64,000 nucleotides of DNA from Incurvaria masculella (GCA_946894095.1 OX335644.1:10707595-10771594), one strand, 5' to 3'. Positions 28,501-43,500 are shown, counted from the first letter of the stretch. Numbers and translations are program-made. The notes: generated by a model not told the origin, from the sequence alone.

Positions 28501-31500
28501 TGAGGTTTGCGGACGATATTGTCCTACTGGCAGAGTCACCCGAAGACCTGAACGTGATGCTATGTGACCTATCACAAGAATCGCAAAAAGTAGGTCTCAA
28601 GATGAATGAAGACAAAACCACCGCCACAGATCTAGCAGCAAATCCAATCACGGTCTTCGGCACTTCAATAGAGCAAGTCCACGAGTATTGCTACTTGGGC
28701 CAAGTGATTAAACTCGGACGTGACCCACTCGCAAAAGAAATAGGCAGGCGTATTCAGCTGGCGTGGGCCGCCTTCGGAAAACTTAGAGATGTCTTCAATT
28801 CTAAGATGCCCCAGTCTCTTAAGACCAGACTGTTTGACCAATGCGTGCTGCCGGTTTTGACCTACGCCTGCGAGACATGGACGCTCACAGTTGGTACTGC
28901 ACACAAGCTGAAAGTAACCCAAAGGGCAATGGAAAGATCCATGCTCGGTATCTCACTGCGCGACCGAATGCCAAATCTGCTGATAAGCCAAAGCACCAAG
29001 GTCACTGACGTTATGCATAGGGTAGCTAAACTCAAGTGGCAATGGGCAGGTCACGTATGTCGCAGAGATGACCACAGATGGAGCACTGAAGTCTTAATGT
29101 GGAGACCCTACACAGGGAAAAGAAGCGTCGGCAAACCGCCAGCACGTTGGTCAGACGATATACGTCAGACAGCAGGTGACAACTGGCGAAGAAAAACAGG
29201 AGACCGCACAACTTGACGAAGTCTGGGGGAGGCCTACGTCCAGCAGTGGACAACAAAAGGCTGAGGAAGAAGAAGAAGAAGAAATCGAACTAAAAAATGA
29301 AAAATAAATAATAGTTTAAAAAAACTAAAAAAACACGCTTTTATAACTAACCGAACTAAAAAATATGAAATAATTTTTAATTTTAAAGAGTTTATATTAC
29401 AGTAGTAGAAGATCGAACAATCAATCAGAATTTATCACCTCAAAAGAAAATTATAATAAAGTTTAAGTTATTAACAAATTAATTCAATTCAGAGTAAAAA
29501 GCGTGGGGTGCATTTTACTACTTTTCATAACTCTCCTCTCATAGATATTTGCCAATAGAATGATTGTTACATTTACTTTATCAAGCACCCCACGCTTTTT
29601 ACTCTGAATTGAATTATTTTGTTAATAACTTAAACTTTATTATAATTTTATTTTGAGGTGATAAATTCTGATTGATTGTTCGATCTTCTACTATTGTAAT
29701 ATAAACTCTTTAAAATTAAAAATTATTTCATATTTTTTAGTTCGGTTAGTTATAAAAGCGTGTTTTTTTAGTTTTTTTAAACTATTATTTTTACAACATA
29801 ATTTCCTTGTTGTTATTTGATACGCGTGGTGGAAAGGGTTCAAAATGTCTCGGCAAACTGTATTGCTATGCAAATCTCGGGTCGCTTGAGGGCGTGCAAC
29901 TTCGGTCCGAAGTTTGTAAGCGGGACAAAAACTCGTCGCGAAAAACTCAAGGCGATAATTAAGTTTGAACTTACTTTACCTTCGTTGCTTTTGCGTTACT
30001 TCTCAATTTAATCTAATTCTGTTATCGCGAAATAGTATGCAGCCTTTATGGAAAAAGTAAGCGTATTTGTGTTACGAAATTTTATGAAATCCAATAACGC
30101 CTGGCGCCTGTCTGACTTTCTGTCCGCTTGTGATTTGAGATGCGGTTTGTATCGAAGTTAGCTTCATTCTCCCCATCGATGAAATGATACTGATCATTAC
30201 GCGAATTAACTTACCGGGGTACTTTTAGGATTTTATGCGAAAAAATCACAGAACAAAAAATACGGACCGGTTATGTATTAACACGAATGGAGCCAGTGAT
30301 TTATAGAATTTAAAAATAAAGATAAAATTACCAGTATATGGAACCATAAAATAGATGTGATACTTTTGAGATTACCGCGGTCAGTCGTCTGATGCGTACG
30401 AACGCGGCGGATGCCTCCTTGACAACGGGCTGAATGATTGGCTCGAAACGTCGGAGAATGTATCTTCCTGCCGCGTGAAAAGCCGTAACATTTTTCAAAC
30501 GTAAAATACATGGTCTCATTCTCACCGTGATTACTCAGCTGATTACCTCAGTGGTTCGTGTGGGGACTCTAGGCCCTGTCACCTTGAATTGGATCTGTCA
30601 CCTTGAATTGAATCTGTAACCTTGCATTCCCCATCGACGCATGCACTTTTGCAGTGTTGTATGGCGATACAAAACATTGTGAATAAACCTATGCACTTGG
30701 TATATATAAGTGTATTGGCGTATCTCCCTCCCACGGTGAACAGCTGGATTGAGAAATCCAGTTGTTCACCATGAGAGGGTGTATCATTGGAATTTTAGGA
30801 ATACATCTTATCCAGCCAATGGATGGCAGCAGATAACCAATGAACATTCAAACCAACATATAAATATCTATACTGCCGGACATGGAACAAAATGGCCCTC
30901 GCCTGATGATTATTTAGCACATTAGCGCTTCGGGAATCTCATTTTTAATAAAAAAAACTTGACGTTTCGAGCAAAAGTAATTAGTTTGTGCACCAGTTAC
31001 TGCTACAGTTCTGCACTTTTCGTTTAGTAAAAGTAAAGTAATTCAAACTATTTACCTACAGGAAATGCAGTCTCTACAGCATTTAAAGCAGTCCCTGCAA
31101 GCGGACACGAATATACTGCACTCAAGTTGATTGTTGCGGCGACAGCCAGTCGAGTCGTAGTTAGCCAGCTCCGCCCTCGGCTGTTAGCCTGTTGCTTTGC
31201 AGACGAGAGAAATCTCGGCTTAATTATACCCTCCGACGCCACCTGGCCACGCTCCGCCGCTCCACCGACCGCGCTGGCTCCAGCGAGTAAGGAAGCCAAG
31301 TCAGTCAGTGACGACCGTTCCGTTAGCGGTATATTCGATACGTTGTAGTGTTTAACACACACTGGCGCCGGCCAATTTAAGTTTTTATTTATTAAGGAAA
31401 AGGAACAGTAAGCACTCTGGCAACTAATTCGCTAGGTGAACAGCAGGTAAACAAGAAAAATAGTGATTAAATCTGACGTTTAGTTGCGTTTATGTAATAC

Positions 31501-34500
31501 CATGCGAACTTATAAATTTCACTTCCCTTGGCGAATAACACGTCGTTTGACAGTTTAGTACGAAATGCAACGAAACGTCCGATCTATTTACTCTATTGCC
31601 TATTTCTCTACTATTCACCCGGTGATTTAACTTAACATGGTAACCTACCAGGTACACATTACAAAAGTAATAAACAAGTCCGCTCGTTTACGAATTTGAT
31701 CACTCCATGTGATAGTAAAATCCATAGTAAAATTCTCGCCGCGTGAACAGGAACTCACAGGTAAGTGAGTGATTAAATCAGACGTTTCATTGTACCATGC
31801 TAACCGACATGTGACATATTATTCGGGCAAGTGTATTGAAAGTTAATTTTATGTGAGTTGATTTACCATGGTAATCCCGCTGTTTTTGTCGAGTTCCAAA
31901 GACATGTAGAACTCGTAAGAACTGCACAGGACGCCATTTAGTGATACGAACATTCGAAGTTGCAAGTCCTGAATTCGTAAGCTGTCGCTATACGCGCGAC
32001 TTCCGGGCGCCACTCCCGTCCTTTGTACTCCCTGACTGGCGCGTCGTACTGAACTCACCTGGATCTGAGAAGGATTCGGCAAACGAAGTCACGTTCTCTT
32101 TACTTGCGTCACGTTCTCTTCTAGCCTTTGACACTAAAGATATTGGTCACGCTCTGATTTGTGGTATTGAGAATACTATCTTACGACTCGGCTTACTTTT
32201 TAATTAATATCACTACAAGAATACTAATAGTACTAGAATATATATACATAGTACAATAATTATACAAATACTCAGTAATAATAGCAGATAGCAACTCAGG
32301 GACGCGGGATTTGCTTTCCATACCACAGGTGCTCCACTTACTTTTTTTTATGAATTGGGAAAGTTCATTCACGAATGTGAGCTGGGGGTCCATTCAGAGA
32401 TAGATTGAGTTCGAGTTCGGGAGTGAGTTAACCTAAAAATAGGTGGTTAATATATTATTATTTAACTAACGGAACCGTTATTTATACTTCCAACGTATTT
32501 ACGGGACGGACCAGATTTTTACCTAACTGTAATGATATTCAAAAAGTGTGGAAACATTAACTACGTAAAAAAGTGAGTTGATATTTAGTGACGAATTCGA
32601 ACTCACTCTTGCCCTGAATGGACCCCCTGTTCCATCGTTTGAAATACACGTAAAAAGTAGACCCCCTTCCCTTACTAGGTGGTAGGATTAAACCCGCCCG
32701 GATCGGTAAAAAATATCGGTGTGCTACATCCAGTTCAATATATCCGTGCTTCATAAAGGGAATGTCCTAGCATGGCACCTAATGCATCCGGAAATGTAGT
32801 GTGTTGGACTAATATCATAATGGTGGTTATGATATAAGCCACCCATGTCCGTCACATGATAATCATGAACAGTAATTTTTAAAACATTTCAAATACTTTT
32901 TCGTACCTGCAAGTATGTCGCGTCGCCATTTTCAACGAATCCGATATGCACGTAGAATCAACCGTGGAGGGAGCACATATTAATCAAAGTCTGTGCAAAC
33001 TTCAAGAATGTATTTTATATACACAACGGACGAAAGTTTTTATCTGGTAATTTTTAGGGTTCCGTACCCAAAGGATGCCAACGGAACCCTATTACTAAAC
33101 CTCCGGTCTCCGTCCGTCCGTCCATCCGTCCTTCCATCCGTCCGTACGTCTGTCTCATGAACCGTAATAGGTAGGCAGCTGAAATTTTTACTGAGTGTAT
33201 ATTTATTTTGCCGCTAAAACAACAAATACAAAAATAAAAAAATATTCAATAGTAAAGGGGATACAAACAACTTGATTTTTTGTGTAACATTTTGTACGAT
33301 GGTACGGAACCCTTAGTTTGCGAGTCCGACTCGCACTTGGCCGGTTTTTTGTTACAACGCCATTGTTTTTAGTCCCTATAGCCGACGTAAAGACTCGGGG
33401 TTGTAAGTCAGATGTATGAATTAGATTATCACTATGGATGGCTAACTCACGGTGTGTCGATGATGATGCACGATGATTATTGACCAAGCATTTGGTCCAT
33501 CTCCGGGCGAGCACCCGTGGCGGCGGCGGTCAACAGGGAACTGTCAGTTTGGTGTGTATCGCAGTTGACGAAGATTGTAGCTGTCAGTGAGGGTAGTCTG
33601 GTAAGATAGTTGCTCCGAAGGTCAGATGATCTGCAGTACGCACGGACGGTGTCTTGAGTGGTAATGCTTTTCTTATCTTCTCTTATTCGGAGCGGAGCCA
33701 TTACCGGATTTAGTAGAGATGACAATTTGAATGGGTTCTCTGTAGACAGTATATCTCTCTATTTTTATTGTAAATTTTGCATACCGTGCACTTACAGTGC
33801 CGGTAAGCCGTTCTTTAAAACGCTAAAATGAGTGTTAACGTCTCAAATCATATACGCATAATACGAGTATTTATGAAAATGTTATGTCCTGTCATCGTCA
33901 CCAATTCCTTCAGGAATCCGGTACCTTTCCGTCAATACAAAGTCGGGTGATCGAAACGCATTGAGGCGCTTAGTGTAGGCGAGAAGCAAACACGCCGTGA
34001 CTGCAAGCAGCCGCTAGGGATCTCGGATGCGGGGGGTGGGGCCGGGCGGTGTGAGTACCGGTAGGGGTGGGGGGGGGGGTTGCATTGGCAAGGAGAACCG
34101 AATTGCTCGTAATACAATCGGGAGGATTGTCTTAGTAAGTACTCTCTGCTAAGCGTCTCAATAGATAGCTTATGCACAGCATGAATAGCCACTCAGGGAA
34201 ACGACGCCGCTCAGCTCTTACTCATTAATAATATTCTGTTTATATTTTACTATCTTGACATAATACACTTTATCCTTATCAAACTTGATACTTACTACTA
34301 ACCAAATTAAAAATCATCAAGGACTTTGATGACTTATTAAAAAAAATCCAGTGGTTCCGTATAGATTTTTGCGCGAGCGAGCGTTGCGCTCTTTGATCGA
34401 GTGTATTCTCATTGTTAGAAATTTCAGGAATTAAAATGTATATTTATTTGTTTTTATAAATCATAATTACGCACAAAGACGCAGGTGTCTTTGTAGTACC

Positions 34501-37500
34501 CAGTCGAACCCTTCTCCTACCTAAGCCAATGTCGTATTCGTTTCTAAACCAACCCTTTATCACACTAAATAAATCAAGCCAGTGTGACAGTTATGACCTT
34601 TGCGACCTTCATCCACAGTGTACGAGCGGGTGGTGCGGATACGGAACGAGTCAGAGCTGGGCACGACATGGTCAGCGAGTCCGCAACGGTTCCCGCGCGT
34701 GCGCCGACGCACTCTTAACACAGGTAAGTTGACAATTAACAGCCTACATTTTCAAATTTAAACGCCCATTATTTACCTACAAAGATGTCGCGCATCTACC
34801 CTCAGGAGAAATCTGTTTCCCATATTAATTCTGTCTAATTTGATATATATATATTTAAATCCTTGTAGGTAGTCTTCTATTTATTTATTTGAAGAACAGA
34901 GATAACAATTTAGTACAATAACAGTATAGGTACTTAAAACTAAAAATATTTACTTTTAATTAAACTTAAAAGTATGTTTTCATATAATAGTTTTCTCGTA
35001 AATCACTGAGTTTAAAACAGATTGATTTTGATTATTTTTTATTAAAAATACTTCATATTATGTATTTTATATTCCAGTAAATAAAAAACTTTGATAACAT
35101 TTTTAAACAGACGACTACATACTGGTTGGTTGATGTTTTTGGCATAATTTGAAACAAATATTTTTAGAATATTTAGTTTGACGGCTTACCGCGCGTGTGA
35201 GGAGCAGGACGTGCTGCTCGACGTTTCGACGAATATTTTTAGAAATGGACTAGGAAATAGCTTTCCCTTTTTTTATGGGCCGACACGATATTACAAGCAG
35301 CGAATGCTTTGATGGACTTGCTCACCTCGATTTTGATTATCCATCGATTTTTTCGGAAATACACCATCCCCAAAATGTTGAAGTAGTTACTGTTCCCCCT
35401 CCCTCCCTTCCGTTATATTTGCATGTTGAGATTGAGGGAACATCATCAAGATTAAAGAGGATAAGTGGTCAAAAAGAAAAGCCATATTTTGCCCTGAATA
35501 CTATTTTGTCTCTGAATATATTTTGTATCTGAATACTATCAAATGTACATAAATACTAGAAATTACTTTTATGCGTGTATCTTTATTTTTTTGTATCATT
35601 CTTCTCGTAGTCTTGTTGACTGTAAATTAATAGGGTTAAAACTGCGACCTGTCCGATAATTAGGATTCTGAAAAATAAACAGCAATGATTTCATAATGTG
35701 AAGACTAATATCCAGGGGTATTATTTTTGTTTTAATGGTAGTTATGTATGTATATCGGTATCTGTCTTATGATAGTAACTAATGGTAGGTATCCACAATA
35801 GTAGTTATCTTTGTTATATTTTCTCTCTCGTCACTCATTGCACTATTTGTTTATATTGCCCTATCTGTATCATAAAATCAGATCATAGCAGATAAAATAT
35901 CAAATAACACAATAAAACTAAAACAAAAAACCAATATACTTAAAAAGTGGGTTTTATACTTTTAAATTGATTAAAAAATATATACGAATACAAAAATACA
36001 ATTATTTTAAGGCGAAAACAAGCCCCAGGAATTGGTCGGAATGGCGTCGCAGAAGTTTAGTCGTTAAATGCATGGAGCGTACACCTGTTTTTATTACTTT
36101 CTGCCTTGTTAGAAACGTGAAATTTAAATAAAAGAAAAACAAAAAAAGCAACAAAGCAACTTTAATTGTAAAGAACATACAATGTAAATATTACTCGTTT
36201 TATATCAAAACGAGAAAGGAGGCCTAAGATAATTGAGTAAATGTGGATTTGAAAACATTTAAACACCTTTTTGAAATAGTTACAAACGAAACTTTTAAAC
36301 TGGAAACTGGAAACTGGTTTTGGGATTACTGTTTGACGTATTTTTTTGTATTGCAGAAAATTTATTTGTCTTTACGGATAACGCATTTTTTTTTTGTTAA
36401 CATTAACCCTTTCCTTTAGTTTTCCGTTCGACAAACTTCCTATCAACTCATGAGTTAAAACACTAAACATTTGAAAACACTAAATGAAAAAAAAATTAGG
36501 TGATATCAATGTTTCCTTTTACAAAACCATGCATTTAAGGAATTTGATAACAAGTTGTCCTATAAATTATGCTGATTACAAAAATAAGCCATTTAACCTC
36601 GATGTGACTCAAAATCATTTCTCGAATTTTATCACCGAGTTCATAATCAGTAAGCTCACTGTCTTCGAGCTCAGAGATATTTATAAAATATTCACATCAT
36701 CAAGAATCGTTGGATTAATCATTATAGAGACATTTGTAAAATATGAATTGATAATTCAACTCCCGATGTCGGTATAACAGGTGAGAAGGTATATTTATTT
36801 ATTTTATATCGCTCCAAAGATAAGTCCTCAATTAATTCAGTTATAATTTTTAATATTGTTAGTACTTGCAATTTTATATGAGACTATTGCATAATATACA
36901 ACCAAGTTTCTTCGCATTTTTTAAGAAAATTCAAAACATTTTTTAATATGGTTTATTTACATTTAACTAAAGTATGTAGGTACCATTTTGTTCGATAACT
37001 TTTTGCCATCTTGTAGGTAGGGACATGATCCCATTGCTATAGAAATATTGGGACTTCTGATCAATATACCGCGACAAGTGGTTTTGGCAGTCCTCTCGTG
37101 ATGTTAACCTGCCACTGCCTAAAGAATTCTGAAGAGACCTAAACAGGTGGAAATCTGAAGGTGCAAGGTCAGGACTATACGGCGGATGCATTAACACCTC
37201 CCAGCCAAACTCTCTTAGTTTTTGCTGAGTGGCTAAAGATGTGTGAGGTCTAGCGTTATCATGATGAAAAACCACACCCCTTCTGTTGATTGATTCCGGC
37301 CGCTTTCTCTCAACTTCTTGCTTTAATCTCATCAGTTGTTCGCAGTAGAGTTCAGAATCGATGGTCCTGCCTGGTGGTAACAGCTCATAATGAATAATGC
37401 CCTTCCAATCCCACCACACACACAGCATCACCTTGTTGCGAGTTAACCCGGGTTTCGCCACAGTCTGTGAAGCTTGACCGGCCTTTGACCACGACCTTTT

Positions 37501-40500
37501 TCGCACGTTCTTGTCGTACGTGATCCACTTTTCATCACCAGTTATCAGCTTCTTCAAAAATGGTTCGGTTTCATTACGTCGTAATAAAGAATCACAAATG
37601 AGTACACGGTTCATTAGGTTTCTTTCAGTGAGCTCGTGAGGTACCCAAATATCGAGCTTTTTTGTGTACCCAGTTTTTTTCAAATGCGCCAAAACTGTTT
37701 TGTGGTCAATTCCTAGTTCTTCAGCTACGTCTTAACTACTGATATGCCGATCTTGCTCCACTTTTTCAAAAATGGCATCCATTTTATCCTTAATAGGCGA
37801 CGTGCATCTTTGACATCAAAATTTCCGGATTGAAAACGCTTAAACCAAATTTGTGCTACTCTCACAGACACTGCACTAGGTCCATAAACATCGCAAATTT
37901 TTTTCGCGGCTTGCGTTGCATTTTTAACTTTTTTGTAGTAAAATTTTATAATGTATCGAATTTCTTCATTAGATTCACTCATTTTGACAGTACGAAAAAC
38001 AAATGAGAATCACACATTTTCCTAATTTGAATTTGGAATTATGTTCTTTAAAATTTAAACTTTCAATGATACCAAAACCAGCCAGATACAAATAGTATAG
38101 CCAAAGAGATTTTATTACAAGTTCATACATACTATAATGCGAAAAGACTTTTTCCCCGACCTATTATTAACTTATTTATCCCATTTTATTTACTTAACAC
38201 TATGTAAAGTTTGCCCTAAAAATGCTTGGTTAACATTTTAGTCAAAATAAAGAAATTTGGTATTACAATAGTTTTAAAATATTGTTTTGTGAGCTTCAGA
38301 CAAAAAATATACAATTATAAACAGAATATCTTTCACCATCTCTGATTTTCCACCGCCCGAAGTTGTACGATACGTTACCACAAGTGGAAATGTGGAGGAG
38401 TGCTGGTTTCATTATGTGTGCAAAGCTTTTCGTAAATAACATTTATGACTGTTGAGACGGAATTTTAATTGGTTTTAATTGGTTACAATGTGGCGTCAAA
38501 TTACACTAGAGGAAAACATACTCGTACATTTCAAAAATATATAATACCTCGATAACTAGACACTTTAGAGAAAAAATATTCTAGTAACTTTTTTGTTTCG
38601 GAAAAACATGAGGATTTCGCTGCCGAAATTAATGTACTGGCCGTTACGACACCACCAATCAATCTTAATAAGAAATTCATACAATTAATCTATAAATAAT
38701 CCATCATCGGACGCTAAGATTTAATTCAGAAAAAGTCAAGAACCGTTATAACAGAGTTCTACTTATAAGTAGATCTAAGGAGCACAATTAGTCTTTCTTC
38801 AACTTTCATAAGGTACGTGTAGTAGTGATGAGTTCATCTGCGAAGTAGCCTCGTGTCTGTTCCCCAACTTTGTCAGGAAATTAGTCTTAGAACAAATACT
38901 TTCTTTGGTAGAGGACAACATTTTGCGTCGGCGTATGTGGGCGTGATATTTTCGCTCCGCGTTTCGAAATATTACTCTGCGAAATAATATCACGTGATGA
39001 ATGGAGCGGCGACATAGATAATACGATAATTTGTGTTCGGATAATGCATACGTTTCGTTGATACTGTTTGTCATGTGTATATGTAAAGTGTGAGCCCGGT
39101 AATTCAAAATACAGATCTAAAATGTTCGCTTGTTCAGTGCGCGTAATCGTAATCACCAAAAAATTACATAAAAACAAACTCAGGGTTTCGAATAACGTCA
39201 AGATTATTATAAAGAATCTAGAACTGTTCTTATAAAATAATAAATGGTATCGTATGAATTTAAATTGACGTCAATAGAAAGAGAGGTTTCTTCGCCAAAG
39301 CATAGACAATTCATCGATTAATGATTACATAATTTTGAAAAGGTAAACATTGTTTGTTTATAATGAAAATAAGATTTTATAAGACTGTACATGAACGGGC
39401 AAAAATAAGTTATTTCATATATGTAGACATATTAATTTCTTTTAACCCAAACATATGTATGAATTACATATTTGTCAATGTATATTACTCAGATATGCTT
39501 AAATTACTTAGCAGCGTTTTTTTAAATGCCCAAGGTCTCTCGTAACAAGCGATTAAAACCTACAATCATTTTGTAATTGTGTTTTAAATACATATACGTA
39601 GATATTATGTGTGGCGAGGCAGGTGTGATGACTCTTAAACAATATTGTGAAAACCGAAAAAATACTCAATTGTTGGTTTTAGAAGTACCTATCAATATTT
39701 CAGAAAGAAGGATCCCTCTTCTATTAAAAGCACTATACATATGAGAACAAACATAACAATACGAGTACTTAGTTTGCACCGCTTCAACGAGCTCGCAACA
39801 AATGTAATACAAGTTTGTCGCGTTTCTGCTACTCACTACTTATCTATAACTACTTAAAGTTATATGTAAACTATATCAGAGCTATGTGTAATATTTTATT
39901 TTCCCCAAAAGTACAACCTGGGGTCCTTCCAACATGTTGTGGTGAAGAAGCACCTGGCCCTCGACCTGGCCGGCCGGCATGGTTTTTGCAGCCCCCCTGT
40001 AAGTTCGAAATTCCATGGGCGTCGTCGGACACCTTAAGAGGTTCTGGCGTACGAGATATACTGCGCTTAACATAAAAAAGAGCGATCGATGGAACGATTA
40101 CAAATCAAATAAAGCGTGTTGTACAAGAAATGTTTTCGTCAGAAATCTCACGCTGGCACGATTTTTTCCCATGGACAAACTAGCAGCCGGGCGAAAATCG
40201 TATCGATCACGATACTCTACGTATCTTAGCCAGCTCGTATTCCAGCAACTCGTAATTCCGGGCGGCTGGACATGACATTCTATTGCAGGGGTCATAGGTT
40301 CAAATCCCCGCCACGTTCGTGCGCCACTTTTGTTCTCTTTCTGAATTGGACAAGTGCATTTCGTTACGAATGCGAGTTTTTCCATGGTTCGGAATCTCAA
40401 ACTGAAGATCCCCTTCCCCTGCTAGGTGGACGGGTTAGGCGCACATCGCATTAGATGAAAAATGGTCGAAGCGGCATTGTAAAATTGTCCGTGTTTTCCA

Positions 40501-43500
40501 TCCAGTTCAATTTAGCCGTGCTAAGAAAGGGAAGCTCCAGGCATGTCACCTTAGTCTTTCGGAAATTGGACAAATATCACGACGGTGGAGGAGGTATTAG
40601 CCGTCCATGTCCACGCAGATAATAAGAAATATCTCATTTTCAAAATACATTACAGTAATATTGCAAATTAGCCGCATGGAGGTGAAGAATGTATGGAGAA
40701 ATAAATTCCATGGAAGTGCATGCATGCAACGAGCGCGCAACGAATGACGCCACGCGACTTACAACATTATGTCGCCGTACACATTTGTAGCTCAGTGATG
40801 AAAACGGAGAAAAATCCAATTTGAAGTCTCCCAAAGCGGTAGGTAAGCTGATAAAGGTAAGGATAAAGGTAAGAATTATTTTTCAATAAACCAGATGGTC
40901 GTTACGTTATTCTTCATTCGTAATGATGTATTCAGTGAGAGCCGAAACAAAGGCCAAATTCCTCCGGCGGCACAATTGAGGTGTCGACACTTTTTTTAGT
41001 TCCATCCGTTCCACTGTAATTTCTTTACCTCCATGATTACCCGACTCAGGCAACACTGTACCAAACAGTGCTGAACTAGTCCGGTCAGCCAACGGTGCAA
41101 GCGCGTGGAATGGCAGCAATGGCGACAGCGGTCCTCGCTCGTTACTCCGACATAGTTTGCTTACTCAGCTCACATTTACCCCGAGAAGCGCAATCTGTAT
41201 CAACACGCTACGAGCGCCCATCTAACTTTCCAACCAGAACCTATTTACAAACGAGAAAGTACAAATACGCGAGCTCACTGCTTGGCATTAAAACTTTCTG
41301 ATGAGAATTAGCTAAATATGGCAAGCTTACAATGCAGAATACGATATTCTTAGGCACTTGAGCAATGTAAACTCACTTGTGCCATGATTGCGCTTTAATG
41401 TTAGATGGAATAAAAACCAACCGATCCTCTAGAACATTACATAAGGTCGGTAAACTATGAAGTGAGGTATTCTCCCAAAGTACAACCAGGCGTCTTTTAT
41501 ACATGGTGTGAAAAAGCACGTGGCCGGCCGGCGTTTTTCGCAGACCCGTGAAGCCCAGAAGTTCGAAAGAACAATGCAATATGCTTACAATGAGACAAAC
41601 AAGTATTAGTATTATAAGAGAATATAATCAATCTAACCAGTAACATTCGACGTGAGATATATCAATATTTTTTTCATACATTGATCAATGCTGCATCGCG
41701 TAAGTTATATTTTGGCCGCCATCCTTGCCGAAATTATTTTTATGAACTGGCTGTACTGTTTTTAGTTATAAAAATTAACACGTTTATTTTCAACGGTTTC
41801 GTATTTTTAAAGGGTATTCTAATGAACGTAGCGAGCATGGAAGGATCAGAGTAGTGATCGAAACTCATTTGTATGGCAGCAGTTTAGCCACGAGTTAGTG
41901 GAAAACGTCTAACTGTAGTTCAAAAATCAAAATCAAATAATTTATTGCATATTTGCAGAGGTGTTACAGAACCCAAATGAGGTAAATAAAAGCGGGTGCC
42001 ATCTACAAATTGCCTGGGTAGGCGTACAATAGCACGTGGCTCTCAATAAGAGAGCAGTGCAATCACTATATTAGCTTAATCTAACCATGTATGTAAATTT
42101 AAATAAATTAACCTCTTTTAACGTTTTCTTATCTAATTGAGCCATTAATATTATAAAAAAAAACCATTAAACACTTCCATTATTTCAAACTATTATCGTC
42201 ATAAATTCATTAATTTTGCAGAAACATTTTTCTACTAACCATACATACAACTTTTTCTTAAATTCATTTAGATCTAAATTTTTGATTTCATTTGGTATAT
42301 TATTATATATTTTTGTCGACATATAGTATACATTTTTTATGTAGAATTTTGTATGTGGTTTAGTAGTAGATAGGTTATTTTTCCTTCTAGTATTATATCT
42401 ATGCGTGTCACCTGCTGCTGTGAAATGTTCTGGATTCTTTTTTACAAATATACAAATTTCATAAATGTACATACATGGAGCTGTTAGTAGATAAAGTTTT
42501 TTAAATAGTGGCTTACAACTATCTAAAGGTTGAGCTTGGCAAATTGCCCTAATACATTTTTTCTGAATTTTTAAAATGTCGTCTATAGTTGTACCATTAC
42601 CCCAAAATATGATTCCGTACCGTATGTTGGAAGAGACATATCCATGATAAGCCGTCAGAGCTGATTGCTCGCTTGAGATTTGGGCTATTCGCCTCAATGC
42701 GAAGATAAAACGACTTAGTTTTCTGCTTAATATATCAATGTGTTCCTTCCAGTTACAGTGGCAATCCAACATTACACCCAGAAATCGAATTGTTTTAACT
42801 TCTTCTATTTTCTCATCTAGATATTTTATATTTAGCGGAATGTGCTTTGTTTGTGGGCTACAAAATTGCATAATTTTGTTTTTTTTTTATATTTAAGATT
42901 AGATTGTTATTTTTAAGCCATTCTATATTTTTTTCTATCGTTACATTTATTTCGTCTTGGAAAGCTTGAATGTTGTTTTTGTCGCCCTTTATTATTACTG
43001 TGCTGTCATCGGCGAATAATACCATACGGTGATTTATAGGAAGTGGAAGGTCATTTATGTATAATAAAAAAAGCAACGGACCCAAAATGCTACCCTGTGG
43101 AACTCCAAAACTAACGGATTTGAACTCCGATTTATATTTAGTTAAATCGCTTACGAATTCAGAACGCGCAACATCGAATATTCGTTACACTAAGGGCCGA
43201 TTTTTCAATCCTCAGATAGTACTTATCGGACTGATAGTACAAATTCACGTCAAAAAGACGGATAGACATTTCCGGAAAAGTATATCTTCTATCACAATTA
43301 TCTGACTATAATTTTACTAATACACATATGGACTTACTATATCGGATGGGTAAGCAGAAGCGTAAATAAATCCGTCGAATAGTTATCTGGCTGTTTATCT
43401 GACTATTGAAAAATAATCCCTAAATGGTAGTTCTTCCGTCTCGTTGGAACTAGAGAAAATCAGTAGTAAACGAATTTGTAAGCGAACGCACTCCCCGGCG

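Noticed and set aside
36484..36777. 97-codon open frame as a small gene
   Set aside because: AT-rich, no motif, no promoter or splice context, and no link to neighbouring exons.
42185..43085. Host gene encoding a reverse transcriptase
   Set aside because: Frameshifted, 5'-truncated and followed by a LINE-type 3' end, so it is a dead retrotransposon copy.
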